This document shows positions 10,269 to 21,264 of a DNA stretch of 64,000 nt, piece by piece. How positions within the stretch are numbered: position 1 is the first letter of the stretch; each line of letters starts with the position of its first letter. The position numbers and the translations under genes are program-made. Below the pieces are notes generated by a model. The model worked only from the letters and a program-made list of their open reading frames with translations. It was not told the origin of the DNA and searched no databases. Origin of the DNA: Piezodorus guildinii (lineage: Eukaryota > Arthropoda > Insecta > Hemiptera > Pentatomidae); NCBI GenBank assembly GCA_023052935.1, contig CM041294.1, positions 100,261,616-100,325,615 on the forward strand, given 5' to 3'.

Positions 10269-10895
10269 TATTGGGTTGTGTCGCATGAAATGTCCGTTTT
10301 CAAAGTAAAGGATTTTTATTAGAAATACGATATGAAAACAAGATAATTTTATTTGAAGTATTTACCTTCTTTTTCTACACATTTTTCCCAACGTGGTAGC
10401 AACTTTTATATCCCCGAACTGAAAAACTCTGAGCTTTGAAGTGAAATCTGAAAACGCACTTTTCACTTGATCATCATTTTCAAAAAGTTTTCCTTTGACG
10501 AAGTTGTCTAAATTCCTGAACTGGTGGTAATCTGTTGGAGACAAGTCGGGAGAATATGGTTGAAAACGTAGCAAACCAACATAGGTCCGTTCATTAACAC
10601 TCCCTTCCCCAAACGCCTTGCAAATATTTCTAGCGGCCTCAGCTGCTGAATGGCCGACTTTAAACTCGTACATAAATATTACTTGAAAATCGCGTGTTTC
10701 CATGTTCATATTTGGAGGTATCCTAAAAACTGGGTAATTGATTGGGAAGCTAATGTTTATAATACAAAGGTAGAGGATTAGTAACTGTTTACTTTAAATA
10801 TGTAAACATTCGGAAGAAAACAACAGAGACCTGCAAAATTCTTTATGTATTTCAGAAACTATAAAAACGGACATTTCATGTGAAACAGCCCAATA
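10269..10895 (-). mobile_element. Deleted mariner element (copy 1)
   Basis: Ends are 10271-10893, flanked by TA (10269-10270, 10894-10895). Left end begins TTGGGTTGTGTCGCATGAAA; the right end reverse-complements to TTGGGCTGTTTCACATGAAA, giving imperfect inverted repeats of about 30 bp. At 623 bp it is half the usual mariner length of about 1.3 kb, and the missing part is the middle of the transposase. Confidence 0.92.
10362..10709 (-). pseudogene. Mariner transposase, internal deletion kept in frame
   Basis: 115 codons from ATG. Residues 1-42 are the first helix-turn-helix (FKVGHSAAEAARNI, then NERT). Residues 49-115 are the C-terminus, including PYSPDLSPTDYHQF with the third catalytic aspartate (about residue 60) and the ending LGKMCRKRR. 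The second helix-turn-helix and the first two catalytic aspartates of the DD34D triad are deleted, yet the frame stays open across the junction near residue 43-48. It cannot catalyse transposition. Binding to element ends is possible in principle but not shown. Confidence 0.88.
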
Positions 10896-11930
10896 AAATT
10901 TGAAATTATTTAATGATGATTTTTTCCCTGATTCTTAGGAGTCAAAAATATGAAAAAAATGATATGATCGTGAATCTTAATCAAGAAGCCGATTTCAACA
11001 TAGTATCAAAATAGTATTTTTTTTAACCTTTTCGAAATGTGTCAATCACGGATTTTTTTCTAAAAATGTCTTTTAGTCTTCTCTATACACAGACGTTTTT
11101 TCGAATTTTTCGTGGTGAAACAATATGAAAAAAAATTAAAATCTCACTTTTTTTTCTGAAATCTTGCATTTAACTTATATTTATTAATATTTTTGAAAAA
11201 TGTGTAAACAAAGATTTCTCATCGCAAATTCAGAATTGCAAGACTTATGAAACCTTTGCAGTCATTTTACTACGAAATGATTAGATAAAAGCTATGTTTT
11301 TCAAAATGCGCTCCAAGCTAACGCCAATTCAGCGCTCTATATTTAGCCGCTATCAATCATTTCTTCTAAGATCTCGGTTGTTCAGGTATTTTCTGTTTTT
11401 ATCTTTCGAGGATGTATTTTGGGTTAAAAAATACTTTTCTTCACATTTTTAAAAAGTTTCTAAAAACGTAAGGTTTCAGAAAAAAAAATATTTTTTAATT
11501 TTTTTAATATTGTTCCACCACTTTGAAAAATTAAAAAAAAAAATCTTGAGTACAGAGGAGCATAAATGACATTTTCTGGCAAAATTCGGTGAGTGACACC
11601 TTACAAAAAATATAAAGGATACATATATTTTGATTTTCATTTATATACTAAAAATTGGTTTTTATTTTAAGAATCATGATGATATAATTGTTTTAAGCTG
11701 TTGACTATGAAATTTATTATTTAAGATGTTGAAAATGATTTTTTAGGTCTTCAGCTTCAACCGTTTTCGAGTTAAAAGAAAAAAAACAAAAAAAAAAAAA
11801 CATATTTTTTTCGGTTTTATTATTGTTCTTGTATTTCAAAATAAGTTATGATAGTTTTTTAAAAGGCGTCATTCACCGAATTATGCCGGAATATGTCTCT
11901 CATGCTTTATCGTACTCAAGAATATTATTG
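10896..11930. repeat. Foldback block with nested imperfect inverted repeats
   Basis: 11090-11205 is partly complementary to 11440-11570 (GTGGTGAAACAATAT against ATATTGTTCCACCAC). 11541-11600 is partly complementary to 11855-11927 (CTTGAGTAC..., AATTCGGTGA...GACACC). No transposase was seen. The mariner at 10271 appears to sit in the same repeat environment. Confidence 0.6.
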
Positions 11931-11939
11931 AATATTCCA

Positions 11940-12325
11940 CCAAAGAGGCTGGGTGGTTGGGGTAGTTGTCACAGCCTGAATTAGAACCCGGGACCAGTAG
12001 GCTATTGCTGTATTAATTAATATACGTGTTTTTTTTTTCGATAAATTCTTATCACACAAGGATGTGACTGCAATTACTTAATGTAGCCCAGTCGATTAAT
12101 GTCTGATATAAAATATTTTATGTATTAAATGATTAAATATCGACCAAGGGAACATAATACTCCATCTTAAGGTTCATGTCCTTCCGGCTATTAAGCTATC
12201 CGATTTCAGTGCTAAGGTTCTCTTGGAGAGCTTCCCTTTAAATCCCTTGTAGCCCTAATTCTATTTTGGGGTGAAATAATTTCTTATAACAACTTTTGAT
12301 AATTATTATTATTTAATAAAATATA
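11940..12325. other. Mostly unassigned; possible SINE relic at 11945-12020
   Basis: The reverse strand shows a GGTTCTAATTC box close to a tRNA B box, preceded by TAGCCTACTGG. The A box is not convincing. The rest is unassigned. Confidence 0.25.
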
Positions 12326-12329
12326 TTAT

Positions 12330-12900
12330 ATGATATTTGCTATGTTTTTGACTGGTTTTCTTTCTAAGGCAGCGGTAGCTTCAAAAACTAGCTTATTTGA
12401 TATATTTAATATATGTATAGACTAATATTTAATGAAATCATTTGATTTCCTTTCGAAAGATTTCATGTTTACCAATCCCAGTAGGTGGCATAGAAAGGAA
12501 TATTAAAGCAAACAAGTTTTAATAAATGACATTATTATTTATAATTAACTTACACATATCCATTATATTAACACATTTCCTAGAACTTTGATTGAGAATA
12601 CTGAGGGACATTTTCACTACTACCTTTGCCATACAATATTACAAAAAAAAAAAAAAAAAAAACCTTCAAAACACTTAGTGGGCTGGCGAAGGTGGAATCA
12701 GTCTTAGTCACCCCTTCTAGGCTCTTAGATCTCCAGCTGCTCTCTCTGACCCAGACGGTCTTCTTCTAGATGGAACCCGACTCACATCTTCTTAATAAGG
12801 GGCTGATATGGGAAGTGTCCCAAGCCGGGGGTCTTTTGTCCTAGTGTCTAGGAAGTTTCCCGCGGTATCGCAGGGGTAATGTTTGTCCATTTTGAGGTAC
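12330..12900 (-). repeat. Family B repeat (reverse)
   Basis: Shares GCTATGTTTTTGAC, AAGGCAGCGGTAGCTTC, CATGTTTACCAATCCCA, TTGCCATACAATATTAC and GGCTGGCGAAGGTG, in reverse, with 38640-39330. An A-run of about 18 bp interrupts it at 12643-12661. The product is unknown and no long frame exists. Confidence 0.75.
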
Positions 12901-12929
12901 ATCAATTTTGGTTATACTTTTTCTCTCCC

Positions 12930-13115
12930 TTACCTACATATAAAATATATGGACAAAAATACAGAAAGGGAAAAACTATTTCGATCGTAAAAATTATCTA
13001 ATTCGAGTTTTCACTGGAAATACACGTTTAAGGGTCTCTTGACTTCAAATGAGCAAGTACCGCAAAAAGGTTTGTGTGAGTGTGATAAGTCTTGCCGGAA
13101 AACGAATAGTTGTAT
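12930..13115 (+). repeat. Family A 5' fragment
   Basis: TTTCGATCGTAAAAATTATC, GGAAATACACGTTTAAGGGT and a degenerate GTGTGAGTGTG tract match the left 200 bp of family A. The rest is missing. Confidence 0.7.
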
Positions 13116-13910
13116 AAAGAAGCGTAAATGAAAAAAAAAATTAAAATTAAAGCTGTTTACTCTTAAATGTTGTTGGGTCCTGCTGTTCATATTGAGTCTT
13201 TCACTGTTTCGTGCTGCTATTTTTTTCGTTCTTCTTTAATATGAAACTTTTATATGCTACCATCATATATAGTAACAGAGCTCGAAATTATTTTATTAAT
13301 TTCGAATTTCTCTTTTTCGGTTAATTTTAGATATTATTTAGATATTGACCTTGAAAATTATTATAACTAATTCATTAGATATTTTATATAGGCAGCATTA
13401 ACGGAGACAAATTTATGTTTATTATCACTATTTATTTTCCTTTTTTTAAACTAATAATGTGAACTCAAAATTTATGCAGGAGTTTGATAAAGGACTCAGC
13501 ATAACTGATTGAGAGCATCAGGTGCGGCTGGTACTGACACCTAAATGACTTCCAAGCTCCACTCGTTTTGCAGACTTCTTGGTAATAGGAATCACAATCT
13601 ACTAAGTGATCAGTTCAATTTACTGCTGGTATAGAGTGAGTGCTTAGTACGGTTCAATGGAAAGTATTCCAACGCAGCCGGTTTTATTGAAATTGAATTA
13701 CTACTTCTGAAATCGTCTATAACAAAACTAGAAATATATGAAAAATATTACTCCAAGATTACTTAGACCATGTTGATGAGGATGATATTGCTTGAGTTTT
13801 ATTTCTTTACAGGCATTGTCATAATTATTTGCATAGCCCTTATATTTTGGTGTATTATTTTCTTTTGTGTATTGATTTGAATCCTTTGTGATCCAAAAAA
13901 AAAAAAAAAT
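13116..13910. other. Unassigned
   Basis: No assignable feature. An A-run lies at 13896-13909. Confidence 0.4.
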
Positions 13911-13914
13911 ATAA

Positions 13915-14340
13915 TAATACCTCTGCCCTTCTCAAAATTTGAGGGCTTACGGTTCAAAATACTTAGAAACCGAATAAGGAAAATTTAAAAATAATCCGTT
14001 TGTCCGCCGCGCGCGGCTTTTATCCGAAACTACTGGACCATTTTTTTTTTTTGCCAAAAATAGAATATTGCATTCAACGACGATATTAACACCCGAACTT
14101 TGATAACTGACGATTGGTTTTAAAATGGAGGCCGATTAAAATTTATTATACATAATTCGATGACTCAGGTTTTGTTGAAGATTGATAAAACTTTTGTTAG
14201 TGTTTTCTAACAACGAAATCGCGTATAATTATAAATTAGAAAAAAAAATGGATAAATTTTACTATAAATACGCCCTTAATTCAGTTATTTTTGGAGATAA
14301 AGAAAAAAAAAAAAGGTTTTGAGTTTTAGGATCAGTAATG
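13915..14340 (+). repeat. Family D repeat
   Basis: Shares TTTGAGGGCTTACG, ATCCGTTTGTCCGCCG, CCGAAACTACTGGACCA, ATTAACACCCGAACTTTG and TTTTAAAATGG..GGCCGATTA with 46010-46420. Reverse copies are seen at 50320-50625 and in the split copy near 33 kb. No coding capacity. Confidence 0.75.
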
Positions 14341-14768
14341 GACTAAACAAAAAAAGAAAGATTACATATATTTGTATACCGGATAAATATAAAATAAATA
14401 ATAAATATACACGTAAGAATGAGAGACGCAGGCTGGCATTGAGGACATGTCAATAGCGATAAGTAATTTGAATTCAATAATTCAGCAATTTTTTTCTTCA
14501 TTGAGGGATTTCGCCCACATTTTAAGATTCTAGTTATAATTTGAATACTTTGGAGGATCTATGTGAGGATATTGAAAATTTGGAGGAATATTATTGTAAA
14601 CAGTTGCAATGGAATACCAACGGTGTGTCGTCCAGGTTTGTTTTGGTCTTGGCACAACTAGGCTATAGTAATTTTTCACTCTTGTAGAAACATCAAATAT
14701 TTATTGGTCCGATAAAGTATATTTTTTTAAGCTAATAAAAAGTAGTTTAAAGGTATTGTGGATATAAT

Positions 14769-16770
14769 TAGTTGACCGTTGAGAATTACTGAAGGAATTA
14801 GTCCGGGTGGCGGTCATTAAATGAAACAACTGAATAGTTTCAACTATTTTATTGTTTGCCAACGTTTCGACCCCCATTGTGGGTCATCATCAGGGCTAAA
14901 AAGATACAAAAAGGATACATTTAAAATAAGATTACAAATACTATTTTAAAAAAAATTAACAATTGCACTAAAGAATGTCAATATTATAACATAAAAGGAA
15001 ATAGATGTGTATAGAAATCAATTAATTAAATTACAATGATAAAGGTATACTAATGAGAGCTATACAGACCAGATAATGACTAAAGATAATGTACAAATAT
15101 ATAAGAAAAAATTACATGAAATACAAAACATTAAAAAATGGAGTACAGTGGAGATACGTACCGTCTGGTAGGTGAGTGGAAACTGGGTACAATTTGGTAA
15201 TATGGAATATAGGCAGGTAGATAGGAAAGTACGTACAAAAGGTTGGGTAAAATGGAAAATACGTACCATATTTCTAGACGGGATCTGACAACAATGAGTA
15301 AAATTGTAATATTAACATAAAAGGAAGTGTTCAGATTAAACCTACAATATTAATAACATCACAACGGTATTAGAAGATGTTTTAACAAGATTGTTGAAGT
15401 AACAACAATATAATACAATAGTAAGAATAATAATGTATAAACTATATATAGTAAAACTGACTACCTCCCAACCAACGTTTTAATAATTATTGTACATATA
15501 TTAAGACATTAAAATTAACCAAGTGAAAATATTATGACAAAAAATAATAATAAGTAACAATCATTGACAGATCATATAGTTGATACAAAATAGTAAAATA
15601 ATTACAAATAGGAATAAATTCAATTGTAAAACCATTAAGAATTTATTAAGTGTAGAAACAAATGAAATAGATACATATATAAAATAAATGTATACATAAA
15701 TAAGTAAAAAATAAACCAATAAATAAACAAAATGTATACAGTGGGATGGACATGGGAAGCTGTATTACTTAAGAGAATTTAATATATGGCTGTAAGTAGA
15801 GGAGATGCATTGCTTATCAGTTTTATGGTTGACAGGGTTAGATTGGAGATGGATGTGGACGGATTCAGCGATGAGTCTTTTTTATGGTTGGGAACAGAAT
15901 CTAAAATGGAACAATCTTGAAAGTTAAATGAATGATTCAAAGTTATGGAGTGTTCGGAGAGTTTTGAGGCTAGAAGGTTTCGAGAGGATATGGAGGATTT
16001 ATGTTGAGATATGCGGGTTTTTAAGTAGTTTTTTGTTTCACCCACATAGGACGCATCGCAATCTAAACAAGGTATTTTATAAACAATATTTGAGCGGTAG
16101 AGAGGATTTATCGGGTCTTTAGTATTAGTGAAAAGGTGGGAAAGTTTGTTCTGGGTCTTTAATCCTAGCTTTAGGGAGGGTAAGGAAGATTTAAAGGATT
16201 TTTTAATATTTTCAGACAGGTGTGGAATATACGGTAGGGATCTATATTGAAATATTGTGGGTGAATTTTGGTCTTGTATTGTAGGGGGAGTAATGGTCGT
16301 TTTTAAGTTGTTGTATGAGTTTATGAGTTTTTTAATGATATTAAGTGGGAAGCTGTTTAGGGTAAGGATCTTTTTAATGCGCTGGATATTGGTAGGATGG
16401 TACTGTGGATCAGACAAGGAGAGGCAACGGTGGACGAGATTTTGGGCAACATTAATTTTTGGATGGTATGGGTGCTGGGAGAAGAAATTGAGGAGTCTAC
16501 CGGAATAGGTGGATTTTGTGTACCAATCAGTGGAAATAGAACCGTCCGTATTTCTTATTATCAGTAAGTCTAGAAAGGGAATTGTTGAGTTGTTTTCTTT
16601 TTCTACTGTAAAGCGGAGGCGTGGATCATAGGAATTAAAGGATTTAAGGATATCTGGGATTTTTTCAGGGTTTATTATTAGGAGGTTTGTTTATATTGAA
16701 ACAATAAAATAGTTGAAACTATTCAGTTGTTTCATTTAATGACCGCCACCCGGACTAATTCCTTCAGTAG
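14769..16770 (-). mobile_element. 5'-truncated Penelope-like element with inverted terminal segment
   Basis: PLE with its 3' terminal region at low coordinates (TTTCGACCCCCATTGTGGGT and TCATCATCAGGG at 14866-14897) and a C-terminal RT/GIY-YIG frame on the minus strand. A 71-bp perfect inverted repeat, 14787-14857 and 16700-16770, brackets it, so a piece of the terminal repeat sits inverted at the truncated 5' edge. Complex and inverted terminal arrangements are known for Penelope elements. RT motifs upstream of the thumb are absent. Confidence 0.88.
15779..16692 (-). pseudogene. PLE polyprotein C-terminus (RT end plus GIY-YIG nuclease)
   Basis: The frame is open from about 16692, upstream of the first ATG at 16417, to the TAA at 15779, about 304 codons. 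The upstream part reads TIPFLDLLIIRNTDGSIST and GRLLNFFSQHP, conserved in PLE RT. The 212-codon part starting at the ATG carries the GIY-YIG nuclease: VYKIPCLDCDASYVGETK, then LKTRISQHK, matching the Y-x-C-x-x-C...YxGeT...R..eH pattern with the cysteine pair seen in PLEs. The RT catalytic core is missing, so the piece could not retrotranspose alone. It lacks an obvious stop or frameshift and is therefore fairly young. Confidence 0.88.
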
Positions 16771-16809
16771 TTTAAAGGTAGTTTATAAAAGTAATTGTTA
16801 ACATTTGTC

Positions 16810-17119
16810 GGTGTTTCTTAGATTTTGTTTGTTTATTTGTTTACCGTCACTTTATGCTACTATGGCTAATCGGACGATGCTACAGTGGGAGTCCTAAATT
16901 TTGCCTATCCAGGTTTTATTAGGATAGGGATCTTTAACGAGTACCTGAGATCGCACAGGCTCGGGACCACCTTTTAACGTCCCCTCCGAAGGACGGCGTA
17001 ACTAAGGATTTTTTACTCCCATTTAAAAATCCTAGGACCACCTGCGGGTTTGAACCCGTGACCTTTAGCATGGGAGGCTGTTACGCTAGCCACCCTGCTA
17101 CAAGTGGTGTTTCTCAGAT
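16810..17119 (-). mobile_element. Complete tRNA-derived SINE (SINE-1) with 14-bp TSD
   Basis: Body 16824-17105. Flanking duplications GGTGTTTCTTAGAT (16810-16823) and GGTGTTTCTCAGAT (17106-17119) differ by one base. On the minus strand the head reads GTAGCAGGGTGGCTAGCG (A-box region) and GGTTCAAACCC (B box), then a unique body, and ends with a TAAACAAATAAACAAA-type tail. Pol III transcription from internal boxes is the known mode for such elements. Confidence 0.9.
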
Positions 17120-17234
17120 ATTAAATAGTAAAATCAAGTATTTGACGATCTGTAAGTGCGAAGTGTTTTTAATAGATAAGAAATCTAGATTACTTTTTTA
17201 ATGATCACTTTTATTAATAAAATAAAGTCTTTTT

Positions 17235-18126
17235 TACTTTCACTTACTATATATAGTAAGGGGAAGTATTGCGATCGTGAAAATTTTCGAATTCCAGTTT
17301 TCAACGGAAATACACGTTTTAGGGTCCCCTGAGTCCAAATAACCAAGTCCCGCAAAAAGGTCTGTGTGTGTGTGTGTCTGTGGTAACTCCCGGGCGGAAA
17401 CGGTAAGTCCTATGAAACTGAAATTTCATATTTAAGACAACTATACGCCCGAGACGTGACAAAACTTTTTTCATCAAAATGAGCCTACCAGAAGAGTCAC
17501 TTTATACCATGCATTTTGCACCTTTTTTCGATTTTCTCAAAAACAGTTCCGACGATTTTGATTAAACTCGCTATATCGATGTAAAATTTAATGGGCTTTA
17601 ATATCATGTAGGTTTTATTTAGATAAAAATGGTCTGACAGGGCTTAAATGCCGATATTTTAAATTTTCTTCCCCTAAAGTACCTTTAATTTTGTAGATTC
17701 AATAATAATAACTAGATTATCTTGTTAACGCTGATGAAAAACTGGTAAATATATAAATTGAATAAATTCGATACCAGGAGAAAACAGAAAAATATTTTTT
17801 TAATGCAATTTTTCGTTTTTGAACATAAGAGCAGTAATATACATGTATGATATACCGTTGGAAAGCTAACGATTTTAGAAGAAATATTATCTCATACACA
17901 AGCTTTTAACAGTTAATAGAGAGTGATGAAATGAACATAAAACTAACTGATTATTTTAGATAATAATATAATAGATTTTTTAATAAAACACATGTTTCTA
18001 TATGAATTCAATTTAAGTAATTCCTTAATAGTTTCACGTATTTTTATCTCTAACTGTTTTTGAAAATTCTTTCATTGATTTTAAAAATGGAGGTAAGTGA
18101 AAGTCGTGTGTTGCCCGCACCAGATT
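17235..18126 (+). repeat. Complete family A repeat (892 bp)
   Basis: Starts TTACTTTCACTTACTATATA with a self-complementary TAGTAAGGGGAAGT arm, has a (GT)n tract at 17361-17383, and ends GGTAAGTGAAAGTCGTGTG then TTGCCCGCACCAGAT. ACTTTCACTTAC at the left and GTAAGTGAAAGT near the right form 12-bp inverted repeats. No ORF was found. See the finding on family A. Confidence 0.88.
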
Positions 18127-18158
18127 TTATGTCAAATACAAAATCTTTTTCTATTTTT

Positions 18159-19158
18159 AAATTTCAATAATCCAATCCTACCTCGCTGATAGATCTTTTA
18201 AAATAAATCACAATAGTTCCTATTCCTCTCTGTTTTCTCAATCTGCTGGTGTTCCTCAAGGCAGCATCCTAGGACCCGTTCTTTATACAGTCTATACAGC
18301 TGATATCCCAACCCATCCAAACACTTTCCTTTCGACCTATGCTGATGACACGTGTGTGCTATCAGTAGATAATGATCCTGTTACAGCCTCCCACACTCTT
18401 CAATCCCACATCCGAGACCTTGAAGTATGGTGTCAGAATTGGAGGATTAAAATTAATTCTAACAAATCCCACCAGATAACATTTACCCTTCGTCGTAAAC
18501 CCATGACTTCCTGCCCTACAGTATCCTTTAATGACACTCTACTAGCCCCTGTTGAACAGATTCGATATCTAGGACTCCACCTTGACAAACGTCTAACTTG
18601 GAATCCCCATACAAGACTGAAACGACAAGAAACTGCCCGACGTTTTCGACTACTTCAACACTTACTGGATAAACGTTCCAACCTACCACTTAATTACAAA
18701 AGACTTATTTATATGACCATCATAAGACCGATATGGACTTACGGAATAGAGCTATGGGGCTCTACTAAACCATCGAATTCTTCTCGTATCCAATCCTTAC
18801 AATCCAAAATCCTTCGTAAAATCCTTAACGCTCCTTACTTTGTCACGAATAAGCTCATCCATAAAGACCTTAATGTCCCATATGTTTCTGAATTAGCACG
18901 AACCAGGTATCAATCATTCCATGAAAAACTCCATTTCCACTCTAATCCACTAGTTTCTATTCTGTCATCCTCTTCCATTCCTGACAATCCCCCGAGGCGT
19001 CTGAAAAGAAGATGGCCTCGAGACCTTCTAGTTTAAAATACTTTTAGAGTGCTGCCAATGGGTAGCGTCTCTTCATGTAACTCATGTCAGTTTACTATGT
19101 CCATCACATTTACTTGTTGTATATAATAATACAGTTGTAAATATCAATAAATATGTTT

Positions 19159-19189
<31 letters not shown>

Positions 19190-19194
19190 ATAAT
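18159..19194 (+). mobile_element. 5'-truncated Jockey copy with 13-bp TSD
   Basis: AAATTTCAATAAT occurs at 18159-18171 and again at 19182-19194 after the poly-A. The insertion body is about 18172-19183. The 3' UTR contains AATAAATATGTTT before the A-run. It landed directly beside the family A copy. Confidence 0.9.
18174..19036 (+). CDS. Jockey-type RT fragment, open C-terminal half
   Basis: An open frame runs from SYLADRSFKINHNS-like sequence at the insertion edge through AGVPQGSILGPVLY, the catalytic STYADDTCVL, INSNKSHQITFTLRR, YLGLHLDKRLTWNPHTRLKR, PIWTYGIELWG and LNAPYFVTN to RRLKRRWPRDLLV and a TAA. The first catalytic aspartate, the N-terminal palm and the endonuclease are absent because of 5' truncation. 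The first methionine (18356) lies after YADD, so a 226-codon reading from there hides the catalytic box. It is the intact sister of 1455-2363 and a close relative of 61434-63098. Confidence 0.88.
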
Positions 19195-19199
19195 AAAAA

Positions 19200-20585
19200 A
19201 AAAAATGTATACAACAGGAATTGGTAGCCCATATTTGTCTTAATTATCAAGTTTATTTTAAAAACATTTGTCTAAGTAAGTTGCTTAGGAAAGAGCTTCT
19301 GGGCTAACTCAGCTGGTTTCAAAAGTGGAACATTTAACTGGAAAAGGAACTACTTTCATGTGGTTTTCAACTAATGTTGTGTTTTTCAAAAGCTCTTTGC
19401 CACTGAGGTCTCAAGTTCACAGCAAACACCTTCTGTAAATAACAAGTGGAAAACCTGTGCAAATGTTTCTTCTTCGCTGTCTCTTTGTCACATAAAGCTA
19501 TTTTCGCAATAATTGCTAACATTCCTCGGTGATTTTAATTACATTTATGTTAATTTAAATTATCTATTATTTATAAATATTTTTGTAGTGATAATTTTTT
19601 TGCTATTCCTGGTGAAAATTTGATTAATGTTGTTATGTTTTAATTGATTAATTGTAATTCATGTTCAAATATCAAGTACTGTGTTAAAATATTAAATGTA
19701 AATATCATAAAAATTGAACACGGTATAAAATAATTTAGATTATGTATATGTTTTTATTTAATTCTAATAGAATTTCAATATATGGATAATATAACAGTAG
19801 AAATTGTTATCTACATTAATGTTCTTCACTATTCTTATTTTACTGATATGTTAGATAATTTTATAACTTTTTAGCTCTTTAATATTATATTTAACTTCTT
19901 TATAACTACAGTCATTTTCGAGAATTTCTTTCTACCAGGAAAAATGTTTATCCTTTTTGATTTCCTCATTAAGTTAATTCTTTTATAAACCATAATTATC
20001 CATTTTTATTACTACTGTTATCGAGAGTCCATTAATAATCTCAAATAATTAAATATTGTATTTCTTTAACTTCGCATGGATTCTTTATTTTGACATGATC
20101 TTGTTCTTGATCATCATAATGAAAATTGATTTAGTGGATATCACGGCCATATTCTTTTTAGTCCTGATTAAGTATAATTCGGAGAAACAGTAAATGACGA
20201 ACGTTTTAAAGAATCAGTTAGACTTAATATTCATTGTTCTCCATCGATAGTTTGATGTAAATAGATGAAGCCTTTATGAAATCTTTAATATTCCATGTTA
20301 GTTAATTAAGCCGGAGTCAATTAATCGTATATAAAATATTTAGATTTTGGACACGCAATTTCAATTACCCTCATGATCAAAAAGTCCTATATTTGACCCA
20401 ATGGATATTAAAAAAAGAATTTTCGTTAAAGAACCATAATTTTCGCAAAATTTTCATTATTAGACCTTTCATATATAATGCATTGAAACGCAAAAATAAC
20501 ATGTAAATTAATTATGTATACATACAATTGAAGTCCATTATATTATTACATCAATATTATTAGGTACAAATTTCCTAATGCTTAC
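19200..20585. other. Unassigned AT-rich sequence
   Basis: Largest featureless stretch of the left half. No coding, tRNA-like or repeat signal that I can support. Confidence 0.5.
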
Positions 20586-20589
20586 ATTG

Positions 20590-20814
20590 CATGGTTTAAA
20601 CTGGCTCTTCTAGTTAGTTGTTTTTAGTAAATAAGTTGCCTTAACATCCCAGGCAAAGACTTGTCTTAAATATGGAATTTCTGTTTCCTACAACCTTTCA
20701 TTTTCGAGCTTGACTTACCATACACATACAGACATACAGACACTGAGACCATTTTATGGTATTTCCGGTATAAATTTTAAAATTCAAAACTATTCACCTT
20801 CGCAATACGTTCCC

Positions 20815-20864
<50 letters not shown>

Positions 20865-20893
20865 AAATATAGGTAAGTGAAAGTTACACTAAA
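20590..20893 (-). repeat. Family A reverse fragment
   Basis: GCATGGTTTAAACTGGCTCT, GTCTTAAATATGGAATTTCT and the end ATAGGTAAGTGAAAGTTA match family A in reverse. A (TA)n tract at 20817-20862 occupies the terminal hairpin and the (CA)n tract is eroded. Confidence 0.8.
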
Positions 20894-21264
20894 ATAGTAT
20901 TATTGTATCCGTTAACGCTAAAAACGTGTTAATCTTATGTTATTTAATTTGTTCTATTTTCTTGAGACCAGATTAGGTTTTATATTTTCTTTTTAATTAG
21001 ATAGTTCTCGTATTTTAAGTAAAATTGTATTTTCATCAGCTTAAATAAATCAAGATGGGACCGTTGCGTCGTAATCGCACCATTTTTTATCTCCTTGTCT
21101 TTTAGAGAGTTAAGTTCTGCTCAGCTGTTCTCTAGACGTCTTCATGTACGTAGTGTACTTCTTACTTTTGGCTCCTGTTCTTCACTGAATGCCCGCACTG
21201 TGCTGCTCTTCTAGTCTTTTTCTGTTTTAAAAGTAGTCCGTACATTTCAAAGTAAAAGTTTAAG
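20894..21264. other. Unassigned
   Basis: Somewhat richer in C and T around 21060-21240 but with no supported frame. It may be upstream CR1-like sequence too decayed to read. Confidence 0.35.

Noticed and set aside
15928..16508. Plus-strand frames opposite the PLE GIY-YIG region
   Set aside because: Shadows of the minus-strand PLE coding.
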